A DNA stretch of 64,000 nucleotides from Cohnella hashimotonis (GCF_030014955.1 NZ_JAGRPV010000001.1:3100001-3164000); one strand, 5' to 3'. Counted from the first letter of the stretch, positions 18,125-27,930 are shown. Notes: generated by a model from the sequence alone, not told the origin. Translations and numbers: made by a program.

Positions 18125-19051
18125 TCACGTAAAAATCCATCGCGAAAAATCCGTATTGATCGTAACGGTTTTATCAGCACTTGGCACAGGCATCGCGTTA
18201 TAGCCTTTATATTGTCGAATATATTTAGCAAGAAGCATGTAGTAATTATCTTTAAAGCCATCTTTCATGGGTTGAATATCGCGACTGTAAGCCATTGTTG
18301 CAGCATCATACGAGTTCACTTTGCGGTTGCCGATACCATCCCAAATGCCGGCCATCCATTCATTCCATCCCGTGATAAATACAATCAGAGGATCTTGAGC
18401 GATCGCATTGTTCCATTGTTCGATAAAATTGTATCCCGAGTTGACGGCATCCAGGCTATTGTCGTGCGTCCCATTATGATAACCTCGCCCCCAAGTATTG
18501 GGTAATCCAAAAAATGCATTATCGATAAATAAAAGGGATCCTGAGTTTTGGGCGGGAGATACGGTCATTATTTCTTTTTGTCCGTTGTCATTATAGACTT
18601 GCTGGGGTCTTAAGAAGTCAATCCATGGAAAGCCGTTGTTTTTTGGCGCTTTTGTCGGCCATTGCGATTCTTTGATCGTAAAGAAATTGGATACGGCAGT
18701 TGAGGCCTGACTGGAGACGCCAATAATCAGGGGCTTGGATCTCCAATTGAACCAAAGATCGGGGTGTCTGTCCGGTGCCCCGGTTTTATAATATCGGTCA
18801 TAAATGTACTCCATGGTGCTTCCAGAGTCGGTATTGGTATAAAAGGCTATTTTCGGAACGGGGGCGCCTTGATCGTATAAATCCTGCATAACGTCTAGCA
18901 GATTTTTGAGCACCGTATCGTATGTCGGTAAACGCCTCCCCACTCCGGTCTTCGATTATCGAAAACGGAATGACTCCGCAATCATGTCGATGGGTTGGCA
19001 TTCTCGGCTTTTTATGCCTAAAAATGAGTGCAAGAAAAAGATCACACGCCT
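18125..19051 (-). pseudogene. Decayed glycoside hydrolase (GH71/GH99-like fold) fragment
   Basis: The main open frame (18943-18125, GTG start, 272 codons) contains TYDTVLKNLLDVMQDLYDQG, then KIAFYTNTDSGSTMEYIYD, and the motif FITGWNEW. That motif is typical of GH99-like and related TIM-barrel mannanase-type enzymes. The protein lacks its signal peptide and N-terminal barrel strands. Upstream, the same frame continues after TAA (18958-18956) with GIKSRECQPIDMIAESFRFR back to a stop at 19054-19052, so the break sits inside the coding region. The C-terminus stops abruptly at DFSRWIFT. I conclude it is a truncated and interrupted gene, probably inactive. Confidence 0.7.
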
Positions 19052-19255
19052 TCAAATGGCAGTGTAACCGCGTTCATTTAGAGCTAAATTCCGCCACTTT
19101 CTCCTCCTATGGAATGATTTTTAAAAGTACCTGATTCGCATTTAGTATAATACGCTTGTAACGGAATTTAAGTTGAATAATATTTGACTAGTTATAATTT
19201 TGTCAATACTTTTTTTGTCTAAAGATTTTTTTGGGGAATATGGTTTGGAAAATGA

Positions 19256-19294
19256 ACGAGCCCTGGACGATCATAAAGATCATTCAGGGCTCGT
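19256..19294 (-). terminator. Hairpin terminator after the AraC gene
   Basis: ACGAGCCCTG (19256-19265) pairs with CAGGGCTCGT (19285-19294), and the inner GATCAT/ATGATC-type bases extend the stem. It begins two bases after the AraC stop codon. The region 19052-19255 upstream of it is AT-rich and has no gene. Confidence 0.75.
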
Positions 19295-19295
19295 T

Positions 19296-20198
19296 TTATG
19301 ATTGCGATGCTTTCTCTGTCCGCTCTCTGTATACCGAAGGAGATATTCCTTCGACCTTTTTGAATACGCGGCTAAAGTAGAACGGGTCTTCAAACCCGAC
19401 TTCAGCGGCAATTTCTTGCAGGCTGGCAGCTCTGTTCGCGAGCAAATATTTGGCCCGCTGAACGCGAAGCTGCTGGATATACGTTACGATCGTGATACCC
19501 GCATACTTCTTGAACACCTGGCAGATATACTCGTATTTGCGTTCGAGGCTGCGCTCTATCGCTTCCTTCCTGACGTTTTGTGCATAGGTCTCATCCAGAT
19601 AATTGACGATTTTACGATATGTAAGAAATGAACCGGGAATTTGGAACTCATGACTTGAGTGAAGCCATTCATCAGCGATATGCTCCAGTATCCCTGCCAG
19701 GATAAGTGACATCCGGTAGCGAAAATACCCTTCTGGCTTATTGGATTCCTTTATCAGCCTTTCGAATTCAGTCATTAGCCGGTAGCGGTTCGACAACTGA
19801 AATTGTCTTGGAATGAACAATCCATCGACATCTCGGTGAGATGAAGTTCGCAATTCATTGGGCAGAACATGGACAATATTAAGGTCTTCCCTCATAATTT
19901 TCGAGCCTTCCAGCTCAAGCAAAGGCGGATCGGACGTAAACTGCACCCAGAAAAACCTGCCCGAATCTGTTTGCTTCAGACTGGAATGCTGCTCCCAGGG
20001 CTTTAACAGTAAGGTTTCTCCTGATTTCAGCACCTGGGTGCGATCCCCCACTTGCAGGTAAACCGGCCCTTCCGCTACCGCGATCAATTCATAATGCGGA
20101 TTATAATGGTTGCTCCCCACTAAGCCGCTACTTGCTTCAAATACACCAGCCCATCTAACATCAAGTGAGGAAGTCCGAGGTAGCGAATAATATTCCAT
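19296..20198 (-). CDS. AraC-family transcriptional regulator
   Basis: A 300-residue AraC regulator. The N-terminal part (about 1-150) is a cupin-like sensor domain with the segment NPHYELIAVAEGPVYLQVGD and a PWEQH stretch. Residues about 200-295 form the double helix-turn-helix DNA-binding domain, ending with the classical GFEDPFYFSRVFKKVEGISP signature. ATG 20198 has GGGAGG 6 nt upstream. It is divergent from the ADP-ribosylglycohydrolase gene, its likely target. The inducer is unknown. Confidence 0.92.
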   Translation of the reverse strand: MEYYSLPRTSSLDVRWAGVFEASSGLVGSNHYNPHYELIAVAEGPVYLQVGDRTQVLKSGETLLLKPWEQHSSLKQTDSGRFFWVQFTSDPPLLELEGSKIMREDLNIVHVLPNELRTSSHRDVDGLFIPRQFQLSNRYRLMTEFERLIKESNKPEGYFRYRMSLILAGILEHIADEWLHSSHEFQIPGSFLTYRKIVNYLDETYAQNVRKEAIERSLERKYEYICQVFKKYAGITIVTYIQQLRVQRAKYLLANRAASLQEIAAEVGFEDPFYFSRVFKKVEGISPSVYRERTEKASQS

Positions 20199-20249
20199 GC
20201 CTTACCTCCCATTTTTAAGACTGTCCTAATCTTAAAGCTGTACATGGAT

Positions 20250-20271
20250 TTAGCAACGCTCTCACTGCTAA
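20250..20271. promoter_or_regulatory. Inverted repeat between divergent AraC and ADP-ribosylglycohydrolase genes
   Basis: TTAGCA (20250-20255) and TGCTAA (20266-20271) form an inverted repeat with a 10-bp gap, about one helical turn between half-sites. It lies in the 117-bp divergent spacer and is a candidate regulator site. Confidence 0.45.
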
Positions 20272-20315
20272 GATCAGTATAACAAAAAAATAAGCGCTCA
20301 AAAGGAGTTTGAATC

Positions 20316-22217
20316 ATGGCTAGTAAGACCATCAATGCACAGGACTACTATCGCCGGGTGTATGGAGGCTGGCTTGGTAAAAATATAGGGGGAACGCTCG
20401 GAGCACCGGTGGAAGGCTCCAAAGAACTGCTCAATTTAACGTTCTATCCCAAATTACCCGATGGACCGCTGGAAAACGACGATTTAGATTTACAACTCGT
20501 TTGGCTTCATGCCTTAGAGCAATACGGAGCGCGATTAACAGCTATCGAGCTGGGACAGGAATGGGTAGAACATGTATTCTTCCCGTTCGACGAATACGGC
20601 TATGCCTTAACTAACTTGCGCAGAGGACTAACAGCTCCCGTGGCAGGGTGGTTCAACAATCCGTTTACCCATTGTATGGGCTCGCCCATTCGCTCGGAAA
20701 TATGGGCGATGGTGGCTCCCGGCGCTCCGCATGTGGCTGCCTATTATGCCTATCAGGATGCAATCGTTGACCATGCAGGCGGTGAAGGGGTATACGGGGA
20801 AATGTTTTTCGCCTCTATCGAAAGCGCTATCTTTATCGAAACGGACAGGGACCGATTAATCAGTATCGGTCTGCAGCATATTCCTTCAACGTGTCGGACC
20901 GCAAAAGCCATTCACGATTTGCTCCGCTGGCACAAGGAAGGTAAGGATTGGTTGGAAGCGCGTCTCCTGATTCTTGAGCATCATGGAAGCTCCAACTTTA
21001 CGGACGCTCCGCAAAATATCGCTTTTACGATTCTTGGCTGGCTGTACGGAACCGATTTCGAGGACTGTCTACTGAAGGCAGTCAACTGCGGCTACGATAC
21101 GGACTGTACCGCGGCTACACTTGGTGCAATTCTAGGTATGATTCTCGGACCGGAGCTTCTGCCAGAAAGATGGGTTAATCCAGTTGGCGACCGAATCGTC
21201 GTCAGCCCACAAGTTAAAGGCTTTCCCGCTCCAGCTACTTTGGAGGAACTGACACATCGCACGATGCTGGCCGGACGCGAAGTATTGGCGACATGGGGGG
21301 CTGGAGTAGAAATCCGGGCCGACGCTTGTACCTCAAATGACAATCATTACAACTTCCTAGAAGTACCGAAAACGGTGACTGACCTATGGAATACGCCCTT
21401 TACTGCTAATCGTTACCTGCTCCCTCAAGGTACACGTACTAACCGATTAAGCTTAGAGCTGACAATCGATTTCGGCATGGATGGCCCTTCTATCGGACGC
21501 GGCGGAACAAAACAACTATCATTGACTCTAGTCAACCATTCCCGAGAGGCATGGAACGGAAATCTCGATTGGCAGCTTCCTGATGGCTGGAGCGGCTCAG
21601 GTACTCGCCCCTTTACCCTCGCACCTGGTGGCGTCCTAACTTGGACGGACACGATCCATGCACCTGAAGTCATTTCTGTAACGAACGAGATCGCGTTAAT
21701 CATCCACCGAATCCATGATAATGCCCAATGGTCGAAAGAAACCGTTAATTTCACGCTTCTGGCCGCGTCCCGATGGCAAATATCCGGCCCGAATCAATCG
21801 GTTTTTCAAACGGTCGACTTCGCCGGTGATCGAATTGACTTTAATAGCGCCTTGAATACGACGATGCCTGGTAAATATACCGCGGTTTCCAAGCTCGTAA
21901 ATCCACATGAACAAGCCATCCGGTTGATAGCAGGAACGGCTAATCCGGTTAAAGTGTGGCTGAACGGGACAATTTTATTCGAAGACGACGAAGAAACTGA
22001 GTTTATGCCTGCTTATCACCGTTCGCCGAGAAGCAAGATGCAAGAACTACGCTTGGCTGCCGGCACCCATGATATCCGGATCGAGATCATGAAAGACGAA
22101 AAGCCTCTCGAGCTTTTCATTCTTCCGATCCTCGCAGAAAACTTATCTAAGATCGGCGAGTTTTTTTACTTAATCGAAATATATTTCGACGCAAATGCTC
22201 CCTCTGTTCTACCTTAA
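20316..22217 (+). CDS. ADP-ribosylglycohydrolase-family protein with C-terminal extension
   Basis: A 633-residue protein whose first ~340 residues are an ADP-ribosylglycohydrolase (DraG-like) domain. The metal-binding acidic motifs are present: ENDDLDLQLVWLHALEQYG near residue 40, and NCGYDTDCTAATLGAILG near 260. The remaining ~290 residues look like beta-sandwich domains with no catalytic motif I recognise. There is no signal peptide. ATG 20316 has AAAAGGAG 9 nt upstream. The enzyme could remove ADP-ribose from a protein or act on another N-glycosidic substrate. Pairing with an AraC regulator in a carbohydrate-rich region suggests a metabolic rather than toxin-related role; this is inference. 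Confidence 0.82.
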   Translation: MASKTINAQDYYRRVYGGWLGKNIGGTLGAPVEGSKELLNLTFYPKLPDGPLENDDLDLQLVWLHALEQYGARLTAIELGQEWVEHVFFPFDEYGYALTNLRRGLTAPVAGWFNNPFTHCMGSPIRSEIWAMVAPGAPHVAAYYAYQDAIVDHAGGEGVYGEMFFASIESAIFIETDRDRLISIGLQHIPSTCRTAKAIHDLLRWHKEGKDWLEARLLILEHHGSSNFTDAPQNIAFTILGWLYGTDFEDCLLKAVNCGYDTDCTAATLGAILGMILGPELLPERWVNPVGDRIVVSPQVKGFPAPATLEELTHRTMLAGREVLATWGAGVEIRADACTSNDNHYNFLEVPKTVTDLWNTPFTANRYLLPQGTRTNRLSLELTIDFGMDGPSIGRGGTKQLSLTLVNHSREAWNGNLDWQLPDGWSGSGTRPFTLAPGGVLTWTDTIHAPEVISVTNEIALIIHRIHDNAQWSKETVNFTLLAASRWQISGPNQSVFQTVDFAGDRIDFNSALNTTMPGKYTAVSKLVNPHEQAIRLIAGTANPVKVWLNGTILFEDDEETEFMPAYHRSPRSKMQELRLAAGTHDIRIEIMKDEKPLELFILPILAENLSKIGEFFYLIEIYFDANAPSVLP

Positions 22218-22232
22218 CAATAATACTGTTGG

Positions 22233-22264
22233 AAAGCATTGCTCCTTCTCAAGAACAATGCTTT
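22233..22264 (+). terminator. Weak terminator after the ADP-ribosylglycohydrolase gene
   Basis: AAAGCATTG (22233-22241) pairs with CAATGCTTT (22256-22264) over a 14-nt loop, followed by a short T-rich tail. Confidence 0.55.
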
Positions 22265-22395
22265 TCAGCATAATCTAAATACATCCGCCCTCTGCTGGAG
22301 CCCTATTTAGACCAGCGTATGTATTTATATCCGAATCTGCTCTAGGTCAATGTCCGTCTCTGCCGTTCTTCAGCGAAGTTATTCATTTGGGAAAA

Positions 22396-22833
22396 TTAAT
22401 TAATTGTTTGCATCGGATATTCCCATAGTCCCAGTTTTCCCTTCGCCGGAATATAGGGCTTCAGCAGACGGAAACCCGCTATTTCCCACGCAAAATAACC
22501 TGGACTGTAATCGCCTAACAGGAAGTCCTCCCCCGTCACAACCTTCCCGACATCCAGAATGGCTGACGTATCATTAGCGTCGATAACTTGATAACAATTT
22601 GTAAGCTCGCAAGTTGCAAGTATAACCCCCGTAGGGAGGTTTTGTTCTGTAAAGCCATTCTTGGCGAGTAAAGAACGTACGGGTTCATATTTGCAGGCCT
22701 GCTTATCGACTTTCTGGCTTGCATGAATGGCCAACGGTCCGCGATACCGGGTCTTCCAGGATCTTGTTTCATAAAGCGTCTCGCCCTTGACAAGCAGAGT
22801 CGCCCATGGTTGAATCATTGATAATACTTTCAT
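22396..22833 (-). CDS. ASCH-domain protein
   Basis: A 145-residue ASCH (PUA-like) protein. The N-terminal MKVLSMIQPWATLLVKGE and the later ETRSWKTRYRGPLAIHASQK are the family signature, and the closing GKLGLWEYP is also typical. ASCH domains are thought to bind RNA or modified nucleosides, and some hydrolyse acylated nucleosides such as N4-acetylcytidine. ATG 22848 is an alternative start five codons upstream; GGAG precedes ATG 22833 at 9 nt. The gene stands alone, and the exact role is unknown. Confidence 0.85.
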   Translation of the reverse strand: MKVLSMIQPWATLLVKGETLYETRSWKTRYRGPLAIHASQKVDKQACKYEPVRSLLAKNGFTEQNLPTGVILATCELTNCYQVIDANDTSAILDVGKVVTGEDFLLGDYSPGYFAWEIAGFRLLKPYIPAKGKLGLWEYPMQTIN

Positions 22834-22949
22834 TTCTCTACGCTCCATTACTGTTCATAATGAAATATGATTCCCCAAACCTCTCGAGACTTTCCATTCC
22901 CGCATAAAAAAGACGCAGCGGCCAATAACAAGAACTTAATCCCATATAA

Positions 22950-22976
22950 CAAAAAAGCCGCGAACGCTGCGGCTTT
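22950..22976 (-). terminator. Terminator after the four-PAS kinase gene
   Basis: AAAGCCGC (22954-22961) pairs with GCGGCTTT (22969-22976). On the minus strand the stem runs into a T-run (complement of AAAAAA at 22951-22956). The same stem sequence recurs in three other terminators of this window. Confidence 0.88.
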
Positions 22977-23011
22977 AGTGGGACAAAGTATTTGACTTTC
23001 GACATCTTCTT

Positions 23012-25174
23012 TCAGTCTTTCTCCATTTTTTTGAAGCAGGCCGTAAATCCAAACGTAGCCCCTCCCCCAGGAGTAGCATCGACCCAAATGTCACCACCCA
23101 TTAATCCAACTAAATTTTTACTAATGGACAATCCTAAACCAGTCCCTTGTGACTTCGAGGAATTAGTAAGCTGTACGTAAGGCTCAAAAATATGATCAGC
23201 TTGGTCTCGTGGGATTCCGACTCCCGTATCGACGATCTCAAATTGAATGCAGGTTATATTATTTATTTCCTTAAGTTGAGTTACATTTACTTTTACGCCG
23301 CCTATGTCGGTAAACTTAACGGCATTCCCGATAAGGTTTGTTAATACTTGTCTTAAACGTGTTGCATCCCCTATCACTAAATCTGTTAATTGGGGACCGA
23401 AGGAGACGGAGAGTTCAATATTTTTGGAATGCGCTTTCGGTGTTAATAATTCAACCGTTCTTGAGACTACGTCGGAGATCGAGAAAAGGTTTTCTTCCAA
23501 ATCTATTTTCCCAGCTTCGATTCTAGAAATATCTAGGTTATCATTGACGATTTTCAACAATAATTCCCCGCTGCTTCGGATCATTTCAATACACGCTTTG
23601 TCATCCGGCTGCAAGGTTTGTTTATCCAGTAATAGATCCGCCATCCCTATTACCCCGTTTAATGGCGTTCTGATCTCATGACTTACCATGGCTATAAAAT
23701 CGCTTTTTGCTTCATTTGCACGTTCTGCTACTTCTTTTGAAAACATGAGTTTCTTTTGTTCCGTGATATCCTTTGCTATGAGAAAGTAACCGACTTTTTG
23801 GTCGTGAACAACGATAGGAGCAATCGTTGCTAATACCTCGACCGTTGTGTCGTCACTCCTATATATTTTATGGATACCTTGTTCAGCTAGCTCCATTTCT
23901 CCGTTGCGAATCAGGTTCCAGTTTGGTTCTCCAATGAACGCGCTTATGTTCAAGCCTCGTAATGACTCTATTGGCAGCAGCATTAATCTGCATGCTGCGG
24001 GATTTGTATTTTCAATTTTCCCAGTTAAATCAAATGAAAAAATGGCGTCGTGGTTATAATGTTTAAGCGATGTATATCGTTCAATAGTCTCTACCAGTTT
24101 TAATTCTGCATGCTTGCGCTCTGTAATGTCCTGTACCGTTCCACTTAGTTTATCGCCGGAAGCGACTGCCCTCAGATAAAGATATTTATTTGCAAAAGAA
24201 CATACATGTTCAATTACATTTCCCTCGCTCGCATTCTCGACGGCGTCTAACAAAAGATCGCGGTCTTTGAGGTGAACTCCCTCAAGTAAGTCCGCGGACT
24301 TTAAAAGTCCTGTTTGATTATCAAGTTCCAATATTTCGGACGCTTGGTCGGAAAGCCATACTTCTTTCGTGTTGAAATAATATTCCCAACTGCCCAGCTT
24401 TGCAATTTTCTGAGCTTCTCTTAGATTACTCTCACTTCTCCACCGATCTGTAATTTCCCGACCGATCGCGAGTATCCTTTTGTCTTCGGGCAGTTCACCG
24501 ACGATTTCATACGTGGTTTCAAACCATAAATATTGTCCATTTTTGTGACGCAATCTATAGCGGAGAATACCGTCCTTCGAAAAGTCATTCTGCTTCAGGC
24601 GTTTTAAATCATCGGGATGGTAATGTTCGCTGTTCGATTTACCGATCATCTCTTCCGGTCGGTAGCCAAGGAGATCAAAAACGGAAGGCGATATAAATTC
24701 ACACGTGCCATCAAGCTTCGTTATATATATGATTTCCTGCGCATGATTCGTTATGAGTCTAAACATCTTTTCTCGCTCAACTAATTGCAATTCAACCGTC
24801 TTTTTTTCGGAAATATCAATAACGTGACATATCAAGTAGGAATCACTTCCGGCGTTCCCTTGAACGAACGACACATGCAAGGACGCCCAAAACATCGTTT
24901 TATCTTTTCGAACATATCTTTTTTCCAAATGGAAATAAGAACACTGTCCTTCAACTACTTCTCTAATCAACTTGTCATTCTCAGCGAAATCGACCGGAAA
25001 TGAAATATCTTTATAGGAAAGCCCCTCGACCTCTTGATTCGAATAGCCTAATAGGTCACTGAATGCTTGATTTACTTTTATGATATCCCCTTTAATCGAC
25101 GTGAGCACAATGCCCATTGGAGCCTGGTTATAAACTTGTTCAAACGTATTGAGAAGATCTACGTATTGTCCCAT
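23012..25174 (-). CDS. Cytosolic sensor histidine kinase with four PAS domains
   Basis: A 720-residue soluble sensor kinase without a membrane segment. Four PAS/PAC domains cover roughly residues 10-125, 130-245, 250-355 and 360-480. The dimerisation domain has SHEIRTPLNGVIGM with the phospho-acceptor His499. The ATPase domain shows NLIGNAVKFT, DTGVGIP and GTGLGLSI. There is no receiver domain and no response regulator beside it, so it is an orphan that may feed a distant regulator such as a Spo0-type phosphorelay. ATG 25174 is preceded by GGAGGGG. The stimulus is unknown, but stacked PAS domains usually sense redox state or small ligands inside the cell. Confidence 0.92.
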   Translation of the reverse strand: MGQYVDLLNTFEQVYNQAPMGIVLTSIKGDIIKVNQAFSDLLGYSNQEVEGLSYKDISFPVDFAENDKLIREVVEGQCSYFHLEKRYVRKDKTMFWASLHVSFVQGNAGSDSYLICHVIDISEKKTVELQLVEREKMFRLITNHAQEIIYITKLDGTCEFISPSVFDLLGYRPEEMIGKSNSEHYHPDDLKRLKQNDFSKDGILRYRLRHKNGQYLWFETTYEIVGELPEDKRILAIGREITDRWRSESNLREAQKIAKLGSWEYYFNTKEVWLSDQASEILELDNQTGLLKSADLLEGVHLKDRDLLLDAVENASEGNVIEHVCSFANKYLYLRAVASGDKLSGTVQDITERKHAELKLVETIERYTSLKHYNHDAIFSFDLTGKIENTNPAACRLMLLPIESLRGLNISAFIGEPNWNLIRNGEMELAEQGIHKIYRSDDTTVEVLATIAPIVVHDQKVGYFLIAKDITEQKKLMFSKEVAERANEAKSDFIAMVSHEIRTPLNGVIGMADLLLDKQTLQPDDKACIEMIRSSGELLLKIVNDNLDISRIEAGKIDLEENLFSISDVVSRTVELLTPKAHSKNIELSVSFGPQLTDLVIGDATRLRQVLTNLIGNAVKFTDIGGVKVNVTQLKEINNITCIQFEIVDTGVGIPRDQADHIFEPYVQLTNSSKSQGTGLGLSISKNLVGLMGGDIWVDATPGGGATFGFTACFKKMEKD

Positions 25175-25370
25175 GCAGGCCCCTCCGTTATATAAGTGTA
25201 ACTATTATACCATTCACTTTATTTAGTGAGGTTAATTTTTGACCAAGCATAGAAATATCATGTTCCAATTTGTAACTGCATAATAAATCTCTTTTGGATT
25301 TTGATCAATTACCACGTGTTGGAAGCAACCTCTCCCTCTTTGAGTTTTTCGAAATAATGTGCATAAAACA

Positions 25371-25395
25371 AAAAGCCGCGACAATTGCGGCTTTT
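25371..25395. terminator. Bidirectional terminator in the 25175-25486 spacer
   Basis: AAAAGCCGC (25371-25379) pairs with GCGGCTTTT (25387-25395) with a 7-nt loop. It follows the small secreted-protein gene on the minus strand. The remainder of the 312-bp spacer shows no gene. Confidence 0.82.
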
Positions 25396-25486
25396 AATTT
25401 AATAGGGCACCTCATCCGCCGTGATCGCGGGAACCGTGTGTTAAGTTTATCCGTTCCTTGGATTCAGCGGCCTCTAATGAAATGGC

Positions 25487-25900
25487 TTAATTCAGCCAGA
25501 AGCTATAGCTTGCGCTGGATAACGTTCCGGTGTCGGACACGATAAAGTAAGCTTTACTTCCCGGACCCACCGTTATTTGAATCGAATCTAAACCGCCGAT
25601 GCCGTTATCCCATGGATTAAGGTATGTGACAGAGCCGCCCGGATTGTGTACCTCTACCCAATAGTTATAATTAACGTCTGATGGGGATAGTAGATTTGCC
25701 GTCGTCGTTATCGATTGAGCAGTGTTATTTTTGAATACGAAAATATCAGCTTCACCGCCTTGCAGAAACGTTCCGTAGCCGGATCCGAGACTGACATTAA
25801 CAGCCGTACTTACTGTATCCCCGTATCCATATTGGGCAAACGCGGAAGGCACGCCAATCAGCATCCCAAAGATGGACAATAAAACGACGAATTTCTTCAC
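25487..25900 (-). CDS. Small secreted protein with PPC-like beta-sandwich
   Basis: A 137-residue exported protein. The N-terminus KKFVVLLSIFGMLIGVPSAF is a clear signal peptide with cleavage likely after AFA. The mature part has the strand pattern of bacterial pre-peptidase C-terminal (PPC) domains, with GEADIFVFKNNTAQSITTT, NYNYWVEVHNPGG and the closing YSFWLN. The start is GTG 25900 with a GAGAGGTG site 8-9 nt upstream. Only this domain is present; there is no enzyme module. It could be a free carbohydrate- or matrix-associated protein; the function is unknown. Confidence 0.75.
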   Translation of the reverse strand: MKKFVVLLSIFGMLIGVPSAFAQYGYGDTVSTAVNVSLGSGYGTFLQGGEADIFVFKNNTAQSITTTANLLSPSDVNYNYWVEVHNPGGSVTYLNPWDNGIGGLDSIQITVGPGSKAYFIVSDTGTLSSASYSFWLN

Positions 25901-26016
25901 AAAAATACACCTCTCGCCTTTAGATTGAAAACTGGCCAGTTCTCTACTATATATGACAATTTAAAACTGGAAATCGTTGCATAATTACTGGATGAGCTGC
26001 TTAAAAAGTTTCTTTT

Positions 26017-27909
26017 TTACACGACTGTAAGCACGACGTCGTCGATGAAATCGGTGTTGTCTCCAGTTGTCGTACCGACGAAGCTAATCGTATGGGTGCC
26101 CGCCGTTGCCGTAAAATTGCTCGTCGTGAGGGCCGCGAAGGTACCCGTCGAAGGCGTATAAGTGCCGATCACGGTCGAATCGAACATGACATTGAAGGTT
26201 TGCGTACCGCCGTAACTCGTTCGTTTAGCCGCCTTAAAGGTGACCTTGTACGTACCCGCCGTCAAACTGACGAGTTGGGACATCGTTCCGCTGTTCTGAA
26301 CGAAAGCGGTCTGCACCCCCAGCGGCGCTGCCGAAGCTCCGAAGTCGCCGCCGTTGCGCTGAATGCCCGCATCGCCCGTAAACGTCCAAGTTGCGCCTAA
26401 AGGCCTGTAAGCGAAGTTCGAGGTGGTCGGCGATTCGAAGCTTCCGTTAGACACTACGCCGGGGCTGGGGGTTTGTTCAGTCAGCTTAATGCCGATAACC
26501 GATTCGTACGGCGTCCAGAAGGAGATGGTCGCGTTCCCGCTCGCGTTCGTCGTGAACGAGGTCGTAAAGCTTACCGCCGTTCCGTTCTGCCACAAGCTCG
26601 CCTCGTAAGCCGCGGCCACATACGACGTGTTCGCTTTTAGTCCGTTGAAATTAAAGTTCAGGTTATCCCCGCCCGAGGTGGACGTATTGACGACCCAAGC
26701 GACCGGATTCCCGCTCGAGTTGGTCGCGCCGCCCGCCACGATCGACGAAGCTCCGTTGACCCAAGAGCTGCCTCTCAAAGTGAAAGCTCCGGCCCCGAGT
26801 CCCAATTGTTTGGCCAATACGCGATAGGTATTCATCTTCGGCGTCAGGCTTCCGTTCGAATAGATCGAATAGAAATCAGGATGCGTCGTTTGTTTGTTAA
26901 AGGCGAAGTAGCCGGTTCCCGCGACGTTGTTCCATATCATATCGTTCAATCTTTGGGCGACGTAAGGAATGGCGTGCGTGGAATCGTTATTCATCGAAGA
27001 ACCGATATATTGCCAATCCCAATTCCATTCGGTGATATAGATCGGCATATTGGAGACGCCGTTCGCAGAGGCCACGTTCCTTAAAGCCTGAATATTCGGC
27101 TCGCCGTTAGGGACCATCTGATAATGATGATAGGACAAGAAGTTTACGTTCGGCTTAATGTTCGCGTCCTGAAGCAGGGCATTCGCCCAGCTCGTGTCCG
27201 TCGTCGACAACGAAGGCCCGCCGATCGGGATCGTGGCGTTGACGCTGCGGATCGCGTTGACCGCATGCGTATAGATCGCCTTGTAAGCCGCCAAGCTGTT
27301 GGCGTAACCGCTATTGGAAATGTCGAGAAATTGGGCAAGATCCGGCTCGTTCCAAACCTCGATGAAATCGATCTTCCCTTGGAATCGCTGCGTGATTTTC
27401 TTAATAATGTCCTCGTAGACGGTCCAGTTCTTCGGAACGCCGTTATTCGCGTTGTTAGAAGACAACCAACCCACGTTATAGGACAAGATGATCATGGTCT
27501 TGAGCCCTTTGTTATGATAGGTGTCCACCCACCCGTACTGGCTCCAATCCCAATTATTCGGGTCGTCCACGCCGCCCGAAACGGACATGTCCGCCAAATA
27601 TTGCGCGATGGTCGTATTCGGCAGGATTTGGGACAAATAGACGTCGCGGCGGGCGAAGCTGATGCCTACCGAGCGCAGGGAATCCACGTCGGATGCGCCG
27701 TCCAGCTGGTTGATCGCGCCTCCGAAGACGTTCGGGCTGCGCTGGCCCTGGTTCTGATTGAATTGAATAGTCGCGGAAGTCGCCGCGAAGCCCACTTGCG
27801 GAAAGGATAAGAGAATCGTCATGGCCATGATCGCAATCAGAGCCAGCGAGATCCGCTTAATCCAATTCACATCCTTAAACCCCATGTTCTTCCCTTGAGC
27901 CTGATTCAT
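26017..27909 (-). CDS. Secreted GH39-like glycoside hydrolase with C-terminal binding module
   Basis: A 630-residue exported enzyme. A signal peptide occupies about residues 1-43 (ends ...QVGFAAT). The TIM barrel has clan GH-A hallmarks: IEVWNEPD with acid/base Glu188, and IYITEWNW with nucleophile Glu294. This is closest to GH39-type xylosidase/arabinosidase enzymes. A small beta domain near 390-480 and a C-terminal carbohydrate-binding-like module (about 490-630, starting VVSNGSFESP) follow. The open frame continues upstream, but ATG 27909 is chosen because AAAGGAG lies 8 nt before it. It is the last gene of the rhamnosidase/ABC cluster, and a cre-like site stands just upstream. Substrate specificity is not proven. 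Confidence 0.85.
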   Translation of the reverse strand: MNQAQGKNMGFKDVNWIKRISLALIAIMAMTILLSFPQVGFAATSATIQFNQNQGQRSPNVFGGAINQLDGASDVDSLRSVGISFARRDVYLSQILPNTTIAQYLADMSVSGGVDDPNNWDWSQYGWVDTYHNKGLKTMIILSYNVGWLSSNNANNGVPKNWTVYEDIIKKITQRFQGKIDFIEVWNEPDLAQFLDISNSGYANSLAAYKAIYTHAVNAIRSVNATIPIGGPSLSTTDTSWANALLQDANIKPNVNFLSYHHYQMVPNGEPNIQALRNVASANGVSNMPIYITEWNWDWQYIGSSMNNDSTHAIPYVAQRLNDMIWNNVAGTGYFAFNKQTTHPDFYSIYSNGSLTPKMNTYRVLAKQLGLGAGAFTLRGSSWVNGASSIVAGGATNSSGNPVAWVVNTSTSGGDNLNFNFNGLKANTSYVAAAYEASLWQNGTAVSFTTSFTTNASGNATISFWTPYESVIGIKLTEQTPSPGVVSNGSFESPTTSNFAYRPLGATWTFTGDAGIQRNGGDFGASAAPLGVQTAFVQNSGTMSQLVSLTAGTYKVTFKAAKRTSYGGTQTFNVMFDSTVIGTYTPSTGTFAALTTSNFTATAGTHTISFVGTTTGDNTDFIDDVVLTVV

Positions 27910-27930
27910 TGAAATCACTCCTTTGTTTTT

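Noticed and set aside
17977..18261. 94-codon frame between the LacI gene and the glycosidase remnant
   Set aside because: It overlaps the end of the remnant in another frame, contains the LacI promoter region and has no ribosome-binding site.
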